In this document: positions 45,643-54,169 of the stretch, piece after piece
How positions within the stretch are numbered: the first letter of the stretch is position 1
Layout of the letters: each line of letters opens with the position of its first letter
NCBI RefSeq assembly: GCF_025499465.1
Contig: NZ_JAIMCA010000001.1
Coordinates: 62,001 to 126,000 of the forward strand
Reading direction: 5' to 3'
Origin: Allobosea sp. BH3
GTDB taxonomy: Bacteria; Pseudomonadota; Alphaproteobacteria; Rhizobiales; Beijerinckiaceae
Length of the DNA: 64,000 nt
Notes under the pieces: model-generated
The model's input: only the letters and a program-made list of their open reading frames with translations
Told to the model about the DNA's origin: nothing
Databases searched by the model: none
Program-made: the position numbers and the translations under genes

Positions 45643-45930
45643 TCAGAGAAGCAGCAGCGCGAGCAGCATCAGGACCAGCGCGACGACGGGCCCACGCCAG
45701 GAGATCTTGTCCGAGGCGATGCCGACGCCAGTGCCGATCACCGTGAGCAGCGTGCCGATCAGCGCCGTGCCCCAAGCGTGCTTGGTGCCGCCGACGGCGA
45801 GCGCCGCGACGATGGCGAGCGCGGCGACCGTGGCGACCTCGGAGAAATGCATGAAGCCGGCATAGGTCCGCTCATGCTCCTCGTAGTCCATCGCGGGGAT
45901 GTCGGTGGCGTGATGGGCGTGGTCGGCCAT
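45643..45930 (-). CDS. aa3-type cytochrome c oxidase subunit IV-like protein
   Basis: This 95-residue protein starts with a His-rich segment (MADHAHHATDIPAMDYEEHE) and RTYAGFMHFSEVATVAALAI, the signature of the small bacterial aa3 oxidase subunit IV, then continues with two further hydrophobic helices. Canonical members have one helix and about 50 residues, so this version is longer. It is the first gene of the pnt operon and is not next to oxidase genes here. A role in oxidase assembly or in a contact with transhydrogenase is inference. Confidence 0.8.
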   Translation of the reverse strand: MADHAHHATDIPAMDYEEHERTYAGFMHFSEVATVAALAIVAALAVGGTKHAWGTALIGTLLTVIGTGVGIASDKISWRGPVVALVLMLLALLLL

Positions 45931-46199
45931 GATCTCGATCCTGAAAAAGACACAGTCTCTTTAAGCCTGTAGCGCACCCGCGACGCACGGGCAACGCGGC
46001 AACGCGCTGCAACCGTGGAGCGTGGCGCAGCTCACCGTATCGCCAATCTCTAGCGAGGACCGCAGAGCAATTCAATCGATTTAGATAGAATGGAATTCTC
46101 TCGTTTCACTGCATTTTGGAACGATTCACGCCGATCTGCACTGAGAGGAGCCAAGCCCTGCGAGCTTCGCCTATACTCGGACCGTCGAAAGGGGCCCCT

Positions 46200-46418
46200 G
46201 TGGACGATCGAACCAAGCGAGCTGCGAAGGATCAGCTCCCGGACCTCGACCCTGCTCTGCGCGAGAAGGCGCAGCGCTGGTTCGCGGAGGCACGCGAGCA
46301 GAGCAGGCGCGACGATGAGGAAATCGCCGCATGGCGCCGCGCGTCGGGCGGCGGCGATGGAGGAAGCGGAGGCTTCGGCGACGACGGTGGAGGGGATTGC
46401 GGCAGCGGGGGCGATTGA
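46200..46418 (+). CDS. Small protein with Gly/Asp-rich C-terminus
   Basis: I do not recognise a family. From GTG 46200 (AAAGGGG five bases upstream) it encodes 72 residues: a charged helix (about 15-48, REKAQRWFAEAREQSRRDDE) and a Gly/Asp/Ser tail with one Cys (GGFGDDGGGDCGSGGD). An upstream in-frame TTG at 46116 would add 28 residues and is less convincing. It could be a small interaction or metal-binding protein. Evidence that it is real: a ribosome-binding site and a strongly biased amino-acid pattern. Confidence 0.5.
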   Translation: MDDRTKRAAKDQLPDLDPALREKAQRWFAEAREQSRRDDEEIAAWRRASGGGDGGSGGFGDDGGGDCGSGGD

Positions 46419-46431
46419 TCCCCGCGAAGCT

Positions 46432-46480
46432 GAAGCATCGCTCCGAAAAGTGGACCGCGGTTTTCGGATAAGGCCGATGC
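46432..46480. repeat. Rhizobial-type palindromic repeat after the Gly-rich gene
   Basis: AGCATCG at the left end pairs with CGATGCT at the right end, and inside CCGAAAA (46443-46449) pairs with TTTTCGG (46461-46467) around GTGGACCGCGG. It lies between the convergent Gly-rich gene and the UbiB-type gene and may serve as a weak terminator. Same family as 8343, 40428 and 61914. Confidence 0.7.
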
Positions 46481-47841
46481 TAGGGCTTCAACCCCGCCGC
46501 GACCAGCGCCGCTCTTTGCCGCTCCGCGATACCCTCCACGGAAAACCCCTCGATCTCCGCCTCGAACAGCCGGTGGAAGTTCAGCTCGGCGTCGAGATGC
46601 AGGAATACGCCGCCCAGCCCAATGGCGGCGCGGTCCATGAAGACGAACTCGCGCGGCACCGTGACCGGCCCGCGCTTCTTCAGCGCCTGATGCACCTGGA
46701 AGGCCTGCTTGCGGCCGTATTCGGCCGGGCTGACATCCTCCGCGATGCGCCGGACACGATCCTCCATCAGCGGCCCATAGATGAAACGCGCCCAGATATT
46801 CAGCGTGTCGACGAGGTCCTTCGTCAGCCCCTTGAAGCCCCAGGTCTCGTAGGCATGGACGACCCGCGCCTCGTCGCCTTCCAGGATGCCGCGATAGAGA
46901 TCGACCACCCCACCGACAAAGGAGGGAGGGAAGATGCGGATGCAGCCATAGTCCAGAAGGTTGATCCCCTGCGGCTCCCCGCCTTCCGAGAACACCGTGT
47001 AGTTCCCGAGATGCGGATCGCCATGGATGACGCCATGATGGCTGAAGGGCCGCCACCAGGCCTTGAACATCGCGGTCGAGATGCGGTCGCGCGTCTCCTG
47101 CCCATCCTGCTTGTGCGAAAGGATCGGGCTGCCGTCGAGCCAGTGCATGGTCAGCAGCCGCCGCGTCGACAGAGCCGGCTCGACCGCCGGCACGCGCACC
47201 TCGGGTGTGTCGGCAAGGATGGAACGGTAGAGCGCGATGTGGCTGGCCTCGCGCCGGTAATCGAGCTCCTCGCGCACGCGCGCACCGATCTCCTTGGCGA
47301 TTTCGGAGGTGTCGATCACCGCGCCCATGCGCCGATGCAGCGCGAACAGCACCTCGAGCTGGGCGATATCGGCCTCCACCGCCGATTCCATGTCCGGATA
47401 CTGCAGCTTGCAAGCGAGTGTCGCTCCATCGGGAGTCGTCGCCCGGTGCACCTGCCCCAGCGACGCGGCAGCCGCGGGCCTCAGGTCGAACTCGCCGAAG
47501 CGCTCCCGCCAGTTCGCGCCGAGCTCCGCCATCATCCGGCGCTTGACGAAGGCCGCGCCCATCGGCGGCGCCTGCGACTGCAGCTTCTGCAGTTCGGCGG
47601 CATATTCGGGCGGCACAACGTCAGGGATGGTGGCGACGAGCTGCGCCACCTTCATGATCGGCCCCTTCAGGCCGCCGAGCGCCTTGGCCAGCGCCTCGGC
47701 ATTGGACGCGTCCCGCCCCTCCCCGCCGAAGATCCGGTTGCCCGCGATCCGCGCGGCAACCCCGCCGACATTGGCGCCGACGCGAGCGTAGCGCGCGGCG
47801 CGAGCGGAAAAGCGATTGGCTTCGGCATCATGGTCGGACAT
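46480..47841 (-). CDS. ABC1/UbiB-family atypical kinase
   Basis: This 453-residue protein belongs to the ABC1/UbiB/ADCK family, with an Ala-rich loop AAAASLGQVHRA, the catalytic region VIHGDPHLGN and the DFG-like LLDYGCIRIFP. The usual KxGQ motif in the N-terminal extension reads KVAQ (in LKGPIMKVAQLVAT), placing it in a subgroup distinct from ubiquinone UbiB. Canonical members support ubiquinone synthesis. No membrane helix is obvious at the C-terminus. The exact role is not certain. Confidence 0.85.
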   Translation of the reverse strand: MSDHDAEANRFSARAARYARVGANVGGVAARIAGNRIFGGEGRDASNAEALAKALGGLKGPIMKVAQLVATIPDVVPPEYAAELQKLQSQAPPMGAAFVKRRMMAELGANWRERFGEFDLRPAAAASLGQVHRATTPDGATLACKLQYPDMESAVEADIAQLEVLFALHRRMGAVIDTSEIAKEIGARVREELDYRREASHIALYRSILADTPEVRVPAVEPALSTRRLLTMHWLDGSPILSHKQDGQETRDRISTAMFKAWWRPFSHHGVIHGDPHLGNYTVFSEGGEPQGINLLDYGCIRIFPPSFVGGVVDLYRGILEGDEARVVHAYETWGFKGLTKDLVDTLNIWARFIYGPLMEDRVRRIAEDVSPAEYGRKQAFQVHQALKKRGPVTVPREFVFMDRAAIGLGGVFLHLDAELNFHRLFEAEIEGFSVEGIAERQRAALVAAGLKP

Positions 47842-48114
47842 GGGATCGACGCTCCCGGTTCATGCTCTTGACGGTATTTAGGGCACGCCCTGCTCAACAC
47901 CAACGCAGGGCGCCGCCGCCGCGACGATCGGCCCCGATGCATGTTCGGACATCGTCGCGGCAACGTCGCGATTCCAGGCGATAAATGCGCTGATCCGTAA
48001 CCAGCGGACGGGGTCTCCCTCTCGGCGGCGATGGTCCGCTTCTTGCTGCTGCGCAGGGGCCTAACCGACAGCCTCTGCCTGCCGCCGTCCGCTCCTCCCT
48101 GACGTACCGAGAGC

Positions 48115-49335
48115 ATGCGCCCCAGACGCGTCACCGACTATTATGGCATCGATGCCGTGCCAGGCTTCGTGGCGCGCATGAGCAGCCCTGCGCAGACACA
48201 TGTCCCAGAGCTGGCCGGCCTGCGCGGCATCGCCATCCTGACCGTCGTCATGGGTCACTTGCTGCAGCGGGTGGAGCGCTTCTACGGGCGCGAAACGCTC
48301 AATCAGATCGAGACTTTCGTCCTCGCGATCCTGGCCACGCCGTTTTCAGGCTGCAGGTTGCTGTTCTGCATCACGGGATACACGGTCGCCATCTACATCA
48401 ACAGAAACATCAACAAAGACAGACCCTTCATCGATGTCGATTTCCTGAAGAAGAGGCTGCTGAGACTATGGCCGCCCTATGCGATGATATTGCTGGCCAC
48501 ATTCATATTCATAAGGACGACAGGCTACGAACCCTCGAACACCTACCATTTCCGGGCCGCCCCGGAATCGATGACGCTGAGCCTGATCGCAAGCCTCCTC
48601 TACCTGCATGATCTCATCTTCAATACCTTTCCTCGCCTCTTCCCTCCCGGCTGGTATCTCGAGGCACATCTTCAATTCCTGCTGGTCGCGCCACTGCTCT
48701 TCAGGCCCTATGCGAAACTGAAGTCGCCGGAGCTGAAGCTCGGCGTCGCCGTCGCAGCGCTCCTCGTCTCGACCGTGCTCGCGATGATCGCGTCGGAACA
48801 CGGCAGCCGCGGGATTCAGTATTCGATCATCGCATTCTTCCCATATTTCCTCGTCGGAGCCCTGGTCGCCGAGTTCCGCCACCGCGAGAGCGACCAACGC
48901 CTGGCGCAGAGCCTGCAACGGGTCCCGCTAGGCTTGCTCGGCCTGACGATGCTGATCCTTCTCGGCGCTCCCTGGGGTGCGATGTGGTGGCAGCTTCCGG
49001 CGCAGCTCCTTGCCATAGCCGCCATCATGACGGCCTGCCTCGTCGGGCAATCGCGCTTCCGGTCCGCGATGAGCGACCGGCATCTGACGCGGATCGGCAT
49101 TGCCTCGTTCTCGATCTATCTGGTTCATCTCCAGATCCTGCAGATCGTCGTGCCGATCGTCGTCGAGCGCTGCCGGGATCATCCGTTCTTGGCCGTGGTC
49201 TTCATCTGCGGCACCATCGGAACAGGCCTCGTGCTGGCGCTGTCTTTCGTCTTCTATTGGGTCGTCGAGCGCCCATTCGTCGCGTTTTCGCTGCAGACGA
49301 AGCGGTCATTCCCCACTGCGCCGAGGCCTGCCTAA
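48115..49335 (+). CDS. Acyltransferase family (OafA/YrhL type) membrane protein
   Basis: This 406-residue protein has about ten membrane helices and matches acyltransferase family 3, with ELAGLRGIAILTVVMGHLLQ near the start holding the conserved His. Such enzymes O-acylate surface polysaccharides. The true start may be ATG 48178 (MSSPAQTHVPELAG), which is closer to the family start. Codon use (ATA, AGA, AGG, ACA) and lower GC between about 48340 and 48700 differ from the neighbours, which suggests acquisition by transfer. Confidence 0.82.
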   Translation: MRPRRVTDYYGIDAVPGFVARMSSPAQTHVPELAGLRGIAILTVVMGHLLQRVERFYGRETLNQIETFVLAILATPFSGCRLLFCITGYTVAIYINRNINKDRPFIDVDFLKKRLLRLWPPYAMILLATFIFIRTTGYEPSNTYHFRAAPESMTLSLIASLLYLHDLIFNTFPRLFPPGWYLEAHLQFLLVAPLLFRPYAKLKSPELKLGVAVAALLVSTVLAMIASEHGSRGIQYSIIAFFPYFLVGALVAEFRHRESDQRLAQSLQRVPLGLLGLTMLILLGAPWGAMWWQLPAQLLAIAAIMTACLVGQSRFRSAMSDRHLTRIGIASFSIYLVHLQILQIVVPIVVERCRDHPFLAVVFICGTIGTGLVLALSFVFYWVVERPFVAFSLQTKRSFPTAPRPA

Positions 49336-49396
49336 GGCGAACCCGGCGCACGCCACGCCCGCTATGCGCGGCCCCGGCACGCGCCCACCGGCTCCG

Positions 49397-50149
49397 TCAA
49401 AGCCGCCCCAGCCGCCCCAGCGCCGTCCTGAAAGGTTCGTCCGAAACCCGGATGAAGCCGAGATAGGGATGGTCCATGTCGATGATGAGGACCAGGGCGA
49501 CGCTGACGGAAAGCGCACAGGCCAACAACGTGAGCACGACCGTCCCGTTACCCGGCGCAAGCAGGCCGAAGGACGCAAAGAGCAAGGTGAACCACAGGAT
49601 CAGCACGGCGAGGAAAGGCATCGGAAATCCGCCCACCTCCGTCTCCGTGCGCAGCCATCTCGCTTCGGCGATGTCGCCGCTGACCTGGATCGCCCGCGCA
49701 TGAAGCAGACGCTGCGCCTCGGTCTGCGGGGTCAGGGCTCGGAGCGCATCCTGGATCGCCTCGACATCGAACCCCTCGGCAAGCGGCATGTCGCGGGCCA
49801 CGTCCTGCTGCTCGGCGCTGAGCCTGGCTTCGACGACCTTGCGAACCGCCAACCGCAGCGGCTGCGCCTCGGGGCCGTAATGCGCCAGGACGCGGTCGAG
49901 CAGGAGGATGCGCGCCGCCGATGTTCGCCTCTCCAGGCCTGCATCGTCGAAGGATCGCTTCGCCGAGGCAATGAGCAGGCCCAGCGCAAGGGCCGAAAGC
50001 GTGCCGATGATCGCCGTCGCCAGCTTGATGGCCTCCCGGGATTCGGTCGCCAGATGATGGTCGGGCAGGCGCACTCGCAGCGCCATGCCGGCCAGCGCAG
50101 CGCCGAATACGCAAAGGAAGGCGATGCAGCCGATAACGATGGGACTCAT
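49397..50149 (-). CDS. DUF4239-like (bestrophin-like) membrane protein
   Basis: This 250-residue protein has two N-terminal membrane helices (about 3-25 and 45-65), a soluble helical middle part and two C-terminal helices (about 183-235). The layout and segments such as ATAIIGTLSALALGLLIASAK and EVGGFPMPFLAVLILWFTLL fit DUF4239-type proteins, which resemble bestrophin channels. The function is unknown. The start ATG 50149 gives the N-terminal helix directly; the frame extends upstream to 50209. Confidence 0.65.
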   Translation of the reverse strand: MSPIVIGCIAFLCVFGAALAGMALRVRLPDHHLATESREAIKLATAIIGTLSALALGLLIASAKRSFDDAGLERRTSAARILLLDRVLAHYGPEAQPLRLAVRKVVEARLSAEQQDVARDMPLAEGFDVEAIQDALRALTPQTEAQRLLHARAIQVSGDIAEARWLRTETEVGGFPMPFLAVLILWFTLLFASFGLLAPGNGTVVLTLLACALSVSVALVLIIDMDHPYLGFIRVSDEPFRTALGRLGRL

Positions 50150-50284
50150 GGCATGCCCGATGGCTATGGTCCGATGGGGTAAGTCGGCAAGATAAGGCAG
50201 CATGACCATAGGTCAAATGCCAGAACACCCCAGGCGTCTCGGACCCGGCTTGCCGTGTTGTTGCAGTCGCGGTAGGCGAACAGA

Positions 50285-50659
50285 ATGCCTCAGCAGATCG
50301 AAATCGCCGGCGCCCGCGTTCTCCTTTTCGACCGCTCAGGCCCGCTCCTCGCCAACCCGGGGAACTCCAACGACTTCATTGGCGAGGCCTGGTCCGCGAG
50401 CGCCGAGTTGCTCGCGATCCCCGTGGAACGACTGGGCCCTGACGTTTTGAACCTGCGCACCCGCGTCGGCGGCGAAATATTTCAGAAATTCGCCAATTAT
50501 CGCCTCCGCTGCGCCATCGTCGGAGACATCGGCACAGCCGTCGAAGGCAGCAACGCCCTCCGCGACTTCGTCCGCGAGACCAATGCGGGCTCGGCGCTCT
50601 GGTTCGTTGCTGATATGGATGAACTGCGCACCCGGCTGGAAGCCGAGACCACGCCCTGA
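50285..50659 (+). CDS. DUF4180 domain protein
   Basis: This 124-residue soluble protein matches DUF4180, with NDFIGEAW, VGGEIFQKFANYRLRCAIVGD, and ALRDFVRETNAGSALWFV in order. No function is known. It is divergent from the DUF4239-like gene and ends four bases before the convergent beta-keto acid cleavage gene. Confidence 0.82.
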   Translation: MPQQIEIAGARVLLFDRSGPLLANPGNSNDFIGEAWSASAELLAIPVERLGPDVLNLRTRVGGEIFQKFANYRLRCAIVGDIGTAVEGSNALRDFVRETNAGSALWFVADMDELRTRLEAETTP

Positions 50660-50663
50660 CAAA

Positions 50664-51554
50664 TCAACGACCCGGGCGCCGCGCCGCAAAGCCTGCCCTC
50701 ACCTCGGCAGCGCTCGCAGGTCGTCCGCCTGCCGCCTCGACCAGCCCGACCGTCTCGGCGATCAGCGCCGCATTGGTCTTCGTGCAGCCGAAAGGCGCAT
50801 CCTCCAGCCCGCCGCGGACATGGACACCGCGTTGGACCGCCGGAGCGATCAGCCCGGAAAGATCGACGCCGAGCCCGGCGATCATCACCGGCGCCTCGGG
50901 CGCGTCTTCCGCCAGCAGCTTCAGATGGGCGTCAAGCGCCCATTCGCGCGGCGGGAACCCCCAGGCGAAGGCGTCCGAGAACATCAGCCGGTAGATCGGC
51001 ATCGGCATGCCGGGATAGGCCTTCGCCAGGGCGGCGCCCAGGCGCGTGAAGCCCGGCTCGTAGATCGCATAGCTCGGATGGACCTTGTGGCGCTCCGCCA
51101 CCTCCATCCCCTCGCGGATATGCTCGCCGGGGTTCTGGTAGATGAAGCCGGCCTCGCCCTCGGGGATGCCGGCGAAGGTCGTCCAGTTGCAGGAGCCCGG
51201 ATCGAGCACGCCCCATTCGGCGAGGCCCCTTTTCGCCAGCTCTTCCAGATGGGTGTAGCGGCCCGAACCGATCATGTCCCCGGCATAGCCGGAGCCGAGG
51301 ATCGGGATTGTCGGATAGACGATGGCGTCGACCTTGGCGCGAATGCCCTCGATCGCCTGCGCATAGAGTTCCCAATCGTCGCGCTGGCGGCCCGTCGCCT
51401 GATCGTAGACATGCAGATGGACGATCGCCGCGCCCGCCTCGACCGCGGCGATGCCGTCCGCGACAATGTCGGGAATGCTGATCGGAATGCCGGGCTGGCG
51501 CTCCTTGCCCCAGGGTCCGTTGATGGCGGCTTCGATCCAGATCGGCGTGGTCAC
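50664..51554 (-). CDS. BKACE family beta-keto acid cleavage enzyme
   Basis: This 296-residue TIM-barrel protein belongs to the BKACE (DUF849) family that includes 3-keto-5-aminohexanoate cleavage enzyme. Zinc-type His residues sit in VHLHVYDQATG (46-48), with GLGVDLSG, VRGGLED near the C-terminus. The family cleaves a beta-keto acid with acetyl-CoA, giving acetoacetate and a CoA ester. The acid is unknown. GTG 51554 has GAGGA seven bases upstream; ATG 51560 sits too close to it. It is divergent from a CoA ligase gene. Confidence 0.85.
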   Translation of the reverse strand: MTTPIWIEAAINGPWGKERQPGIPISIPDIVADGIAAVEAGAAIVHLHVYDQATGRQRDDWELYAQAIEGIRAKVDAIVYPTIPILGSGYAGDMIGSGRYTHLEELAKRGLAEWGVLDPGSCNWTTFAGIPEGEAGFIYQNPGEHIREGMEVAERHKVHPSYAIYEPGFTRLGAALAKAYPGMPMPIYRLMFSDAFAWGFPPREWALDAHLKLLAEDAPEAPVMIAGLGVDLSGLIAPAVQRGVHVRGGLEDAPFGCTKTNAALIAETVGLVEAAGGRPASAAEVRAGFAARRPGR

Positions 51555-51678
51555 AGGCATTTCCTCGTTGGCACTTTGCGGCTTTGCGCAGACCGTAAGC
51601 CGCATCGCCCGGGCTTGTCAGCCCGCCCCGCCGCTGTTCAGGATCGGCCGAACGCACGGGAATGAGCGAGGCGGCCCC

Positions 51679-53304
51679 ATGCTGGAGCGCGGCACCACCT
51701 ATGAGGACACGCTGAGCCGCTTCGCCTGGCGTATACCGGAGCGCTTCAATATCGGCACCGTCTGCTCGGACGCCCATGCCGATGGCAGCCACCGTCCGGC
51801 ATTGGTCTTCGCGGACGAGGGCGGCGAGGTCGCAACCCTGTCCTTCGACGATCTCGCGCGCGCCTCCAACCGCTTCGCAAACCTGCTCGCCGCCCATGGC
51901 ATCGGGCCCGGCGAGCGCGTCGGCATCCTCCTCCCGCAATCGCCGCAGACGGCAATCGCCCATCTCGGTACCTACAAGCGCGGTGCTATCGCGCTGCCGC
52001 TCTTCATCCAGTTCGGCCCGGAAGCGCTCGAGCATCGGCTGGGCCATAGCGGCGCCAGCGTGCTCGTCACCGACAGCGAGAACATCGGCAAGGTCGAGGC
52101 CATCCGCGACGCCCTGCCGAACCTGCGCCGGATTTTTGTCGTCGGCGGCGCCGGCCACGCAGACTTCGAAGTGGAAATGGCGAAGGCCTCCGACCGGTTC
52201 ACCGCGGCGGACACCCGCGCCGACGACCCGGCGCTGATCATCTACACCTCCGGCACGACGGGAAAACCGAAGGGCGCGCTGCACGCTCACCGCGTGCTGC
52301 TCGGCCATCTGCCGGGCGTGCAGATGCCGCAGGAGTTCTTCCCGCAGGCCGGCGACCTGTTCTGGACGCCGGCCGACTGGGCCTGGATCGGCGGCCTGCT
52401 CGATGTGCTGCTGCCGAGCCTCTATTGCGGCGTGCCCGTGCTGGCCTCCCGCGCCCGCAAATTCGATCCGGACGCCGCCTTCGCCCTGATGGCGCGGCAC
52501 AAGGTGCGCAACGCCTTCCTGCCGCCGACCGCGCTCAAGCTGATGCGCCAGGTGCGCGATCCCCGGCGTTTCGGCTACGCGATGCGCTCGATCGGCACCG
52601 GCGGCGAGACGCTCGGCGCCGACATGCTGGACTGGAGCCGCGAGACCTTCGGTTTCCCGGTCAACGAGTTCTACGGCCAGACCGAGGCGAACCTCCTCGT
52701 CTCGAACTGCGCGAGCCTCTTCGCGGTAAAGCCCGGCTCGATGGGCCGCGCCGTGCCTGGCCACCGCGTCGCCGTGATCTCGCCAGAGGGCGAGGAACTT
52801 CCGGCTGGCGAGCAGGGGCTGATCGCCGTGGCAAAGCCCGACCCGGTCATGATGCTGGAATACTGGAACCAGCCGGAGGCGACGGCGGCGAAATTCGTCG
52901 GCGACTGGCTGGTCACCGGCGACACCGGCGCCCGCGACGAAGAAGGCTACTTCTGGTTCCAGGGCCGCGACGACGACATCATCTCCTCGGGCTCCTACCG
53001 CATCGGCCCCGGCGACATCGAGGACTGCATCATCCGCCACCCGGCCGTGCTGATGGTCGCGGTCATCGGCGTGCCGGACCCGGTCCGCACCGAGATCGTC
53101 AAGGCCTTCGTGCTGCCGAAGCCCGATGTCGAGCCGACGGCCGCGCTGGCGGCGGAGATTCAGGCCTTCGTCAGGGACCGGCTGGCAGCGTACCAGTACC
53201 CGCGTGCGGTCGAGTTCGTCACCGAGCTGCCGATGACCGCGACGGGCAAGATCAGGCGCAAGGATCTGCGGGATCGGGAGGTCGAGCGGCAGCAGAGGGG
53301 CTGA
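51679..53304 (+). CDS. AMP-forming acyl-CoA synthetase (catabolic cluster)
   Basis: This 541-residue ligase has the P-loop IIYTSGTTGKPKGALHAHR, the adenine motif NEFYGQTEANL, the hinge GRDDDIISSGSYRIGPGD and the catalytic Lys in MTATGKIRRKDLR. It resembles medium-chain acyl-CoA synthetases of the acetyl-CoA-synthetase branch. The start ATG 51679 fits the family N-terminus. With the divergent BKACE gene it suggests activation of a product or substrate of that enzyme. It converges with the PCC-domain gene. Confidence 0.87.
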   Translation: MLERGTTYEDTLSRFAWRIPERFNIGTVCSDAHADGSHRPALVFADEGGEVATLSFDDLARASNRFANLLAAHGIGPGERVGILLPQSPQTAIAHLGTYKRGAIALPLFIQFGPEALEHRLGHSGASVLVTDSENIGKVEAIRDALPNLRRIFVVGGAGHADFEVEMAKASDRFTAADTRADDPALIIYTSGTTGKPKGALHAHRVLLGHLPGVQMPQEFFPQAGDLFWTPADWAWIGGLLDVLLPSLYCGVPVLASRARKFDPDAAFALMARHKVRNAFLPPTALKLMRQVRDPRRFGYAMRSIGTGGETLGADMLDWSRETFGFPVNEFYGQTEANLLVSNCASLFAVKPGSMGRAVPGHRVAVISPEGEELPAGEQGLIAVAKPDPVMMLEYWNQPEATAAKFVGDWLVTGDTGARDEEGYFWFQGRDDDIISSGSYRIGPGDIEDCIIRHPAVLMVAVIGVPDPVRTEIVKAFVLPKPDVEPTAALAAEIQAFVRDRLAAYQYPRAVEFVTELPMTATGKIRRKDLRDREVERQQRG

Positions 53305-53314
53305 CGCCCGCGAC

Positions 53315-54169
53315 CTATCGCGCTTCCAGCACGAGCTCGAAGGTCATCAGCACCGGGTTGTCGCCGCGCGTCAGGCGCCCGCTCGCCAGCGCACCGGTAT
53401 AGTCCACCAGCGCCACGTCGATCTCGGCCTCAAACCCGTTCGCACCTTTTGCGATCGTCCCATTGGTGATCGCGACCTCGGTGGCGAAGTTCTCTATCCT
53501 TCCGCCATCCGTGAAGCGGGCGCCGATGGTCGAGCCGACACCGCCATGGATCGCCGCGGAACGGATGCCCTGCTCGACGCAGAAGGCTTCCAGCGCCCCG
53601 CAGAAATCCACGTTCGGCTTGACCCGGAGCGCGAAGAACCGCCCCTCCCGCGTCGCCCCGAGCAGGGGAGCGGCCTGCGGCCCGAACAACTTGAAATTCG
53701 TTTCGCTATCCGGCTCGGCGACAAAGGCCGCGCTGTCGAGCCCGACGGCCGGCACGGTGATGGTCTCAGCCACCATCGTCTCATCCGGCAGGATATGCCC
53801 GCCGCTCTCCTTGCCGCCGCCTTCCGTCCAGATTGCATGGGCATGGAAGAAGGGCGCGCCGTCGCGCCGGCCGAAAGTCATGGCGCCGACCTTGAGCCGC
53901 GCCACGCCGGCCGGCCGGAATGTCCGGCTGTAGAAGGCTGCATGCTCCGGCGTCTCGGAGAGCGCCGGCATGACATAGGCGAAAGGCGAGAGCGCGAGCC
54001 CATCGAGCTTGACCACACCGGAGGTGAAGCCAGCCGCCGCGAAGCCTCGCCGCACCGCCTCCAGCAATGGCAGACCGGCCTGCAGCACCATCGGGAAGCG
54101 CAGCCCATGGCATTCCGCCCATTGAACACGCTCCGGCGTGCCTTGCCCCGGCTGTTCGATACGCCTCAC
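53315..54169 (-). CDS. Tandem PCC (DUF296) domain protein
   Basis: This 284-residue protein starts at GTG 54169, overlapping the upstream ligase stop by four bases. Two PCC/DUF296-like modules are visible. The first (about 20-165) has FHAHAIWTEG and HILPDETMVAETI. The second (about 175-284) has VDFCGALEAFC, AAIHGGVGSTIG and VALVDYTGALASGRL. Single-domain members are known in bacteria and in plant AHL proteins; the bacterial role is obscure. Coupling to a CoA ligase suggests a metabolic or ligand-binding role here rather than DNA binding. Confidence 0.78.
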   Translation of the reverse strand: MRRIEQPGQGTPERVQWAECHGLRFPMVLQAGLPLLEAVRRGFAAAGFTSGVVKLDGLALSPFAYVMPALSETPEHAAFYSRTFRPAGVARLKVGAMTFGRRDGAPFFHAHAIWTEGGGKESGGHILPDETMVAETITVPAVGLDSAAFVAEPDSETNFKLFGPQAAPLLGATREGRFFALRVKPNVDFCGALEAFCVEQGIRSAAIHGGVGSTIGARFTDGGRIENFATEVAITNGTIAKGANGFEAEIDVALVDYTGALASGRLTRGDNPVLMTFELVLEAR

